Assembly (NCBI GenBank): GCA_036322835.1
Contig: AP027304.1
Coordinates: forward strand, 2,108,001-2,172,000
Length of the DNA stretch: 64,000 nucleotides
Source: Tenuifilaceae bacterium CYCD
GTDB lineage: Bacteria; Bacteroidota; Bacteroidia; Bacteroidales; Tenuifilaceae
Reading direction: 5' to 3'
Part shown: piece by piece, positions 63,392 to 64,000 of the stretch
Position numbering within the stretch: the first letter of the stretch is position 1
Layout of the letters: the number at the start of each line of letters is the position of its first letter
Translations under genes and position numbers: made by a program
Notes under the pieces: generated by a model
Database searches by the model: none
The model's input: the letters and a program-made list of their open reading frames with translations, nothing else
Told to the model about the DNA's origin: nothing

Positions 63392-64000
63392 TTACTTGAC
63401 TTTTAAAATATAGCCTACACCTCTAACGGTTTCGATGCTGATTCTGCTATCGTGTTGAAGGAATTTACGTAGTCGGCTAATAAACACATCCATGCTTCTA
63501 CCTAGAAAGTAGTCATTTTCGCCCCATAATTCCACCAGAATTTCCTCGCGTTTAATGAGTTTATTCTGATTGCATATGAAGTATTTTAAGAGCTTAGCCT
63601 CTTTGGTGGTAAGCGTTAGTTCGGAACCTATTCCTTTTAGTTTAAGTTCATTATAGTTCAGGATAAATTCACCCAACTCGAATTTGTCGGATTCGTCAAT
63701 TCCGTTACGTTTAAGGATATTTTGAATTCTCAAGACTAGTTCGTCAACATCAAATGGTTTGCAGATATAATCGTCGGCACCAAGTTTTAAGCCGTTTAAC
63801 CTATCTTCCTTTAACCCTTTGGCAGTAAGAAAAATGAAAGGTGTTTTGGATGACTTCTTGCTGATTAGGGAGGCCAGCTCTAAACCATCCATTCGGGGCA
63901 TCATTACATCAAGGATGCAGAGGTCGAAAGGCGATGCTTCAAACATGTTCCATCCTTCCATTCCATCGCGAGCAAGCGATATTTCGTATCCTTGTAGTTG
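63392..64000 (-). CDS. OmpR-family response regulator (partial, N-terminus beyond window)
   Basis: The frame stays open to the right edge, where it reads QLQGYEISLARDGMEGWNMF, so the Met at 63961 is internal. The receiver keeps the phospho-acceptor Asp in CILDVMMPRMDGLEL, Thr in FLTAKG and Lys in DDYICKPFDVDEL; a winged-helix DNA-binding domain follows (LTTKEAKLLKYFICNQ, SMDVFISRLRKFLQ, VRGVGYILKV). It resembles RprY-type Bacteroidota regulators. Its kinase partner is not in view. Confidence 0.93.
   Translation of the reverse strand, partial: QLQGYEISLARDGMEGWNMFEASPFDLCILDVMMPRMDGLELASLISKKSSKTPFIFLTAKGLKEDRLNGLKLGADDYICKPFDVDELVLRIQNILKRNGIDESDKFELGEFILNYNELKLKGIGSELTLTTKEAKLLKYFICNQNKLIKREEILVELWGENDYFLGRSMDVFISRLRKFLQHDSRISIETVRGVGYILKVK

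Overview
This 64-kb window is a chromosomal stretch of an AT-rich member of the Bacteroidota, most likely a Bacteroidales relative outside Bacteroides itself. The evidence is Bacteroidota-type promoters (TTG, about 20 bp, TAnnTTTG), the paired ompH genes beside bamA, a nucleoside kinase with a TGS domain, a SiaB-family kinase, lipoprotein S9 peptidases, and the gene order pdxJ / CBS protein / nadK / two outer-membrane barrels / uppS / bamA / ompH / ompH / murI. I see no prophage, transposase, CRISPR array or recognisable defence island; most of the window is core genome.

Region by region. 1-7 kb: the tail of a probable lipid acyltransferase, a lipoprotein M19 dipeptidase, engB, then prs-rplY-pth and an S4 RNA-binding gene, followed by a tandem pair of secreted paralogues of unknown function. 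7-13.5 kb (minus strand): flavin reductase, a ferritin/VIT1 iron-transporter fusion, cutC, a large transglutaminase-like lipoprotein, recA and bcp. 13.6-16.5 kb: two envelope genes, a tandem-repeat SPOR-like protein and a barrel with calcium-binding repeats. 16.7-26.9 kb: nucleoside kinase, murI and the outer-membrane assembly/cofactor cluster. 26.9-31 kb: pdxJ, an esterase, an exonuclease, udk and manA. 31-36.2 kb: SiaB-like kinase, a secreted YD-like repeat protein and a beta-propeller/SpoIIE phosphatase, which may form a phospho-signalling set.

36.3-48.3 kb: two paralogous lipoprotein S9 peptidases bracket a four-gene glycosyltransferase operon (one polyprenol-phosphate-sugar synthase type GT2 and three polytopic GT-C-like proteins) and an M28 peptidase. 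48.4-55 kb: miaA, a small membrane protein, smpB, a large TPR/PD40/SPOR-like protein and clpS-nfeD-floA. 55-56 kb: tRNA-Ser(GCT), tRNA-Pro(TGG) and a 166-bp-spaced duplication of the tRNA-Pro 3' end plus its terminator. 55.7-62 kb: a MarR-regulated tripartite RND efflux operon; the marR gene carries an apparent -1 frameshift in a run of seven A and has a perfect palindromic operator upstream. 62-64 kb: a MATE transporter and, running off the end, an OmpR-type response regulator.

The points most worth a second look are the interrupted marR, the tRNA-Pro tail duplication, the SiaB/propeller-phosphatase set, the GT-C operon with C-terminal beta-rich domains, and the predicted hairpin in the bamA leader. 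None is proven to be a new system from sequence alone.
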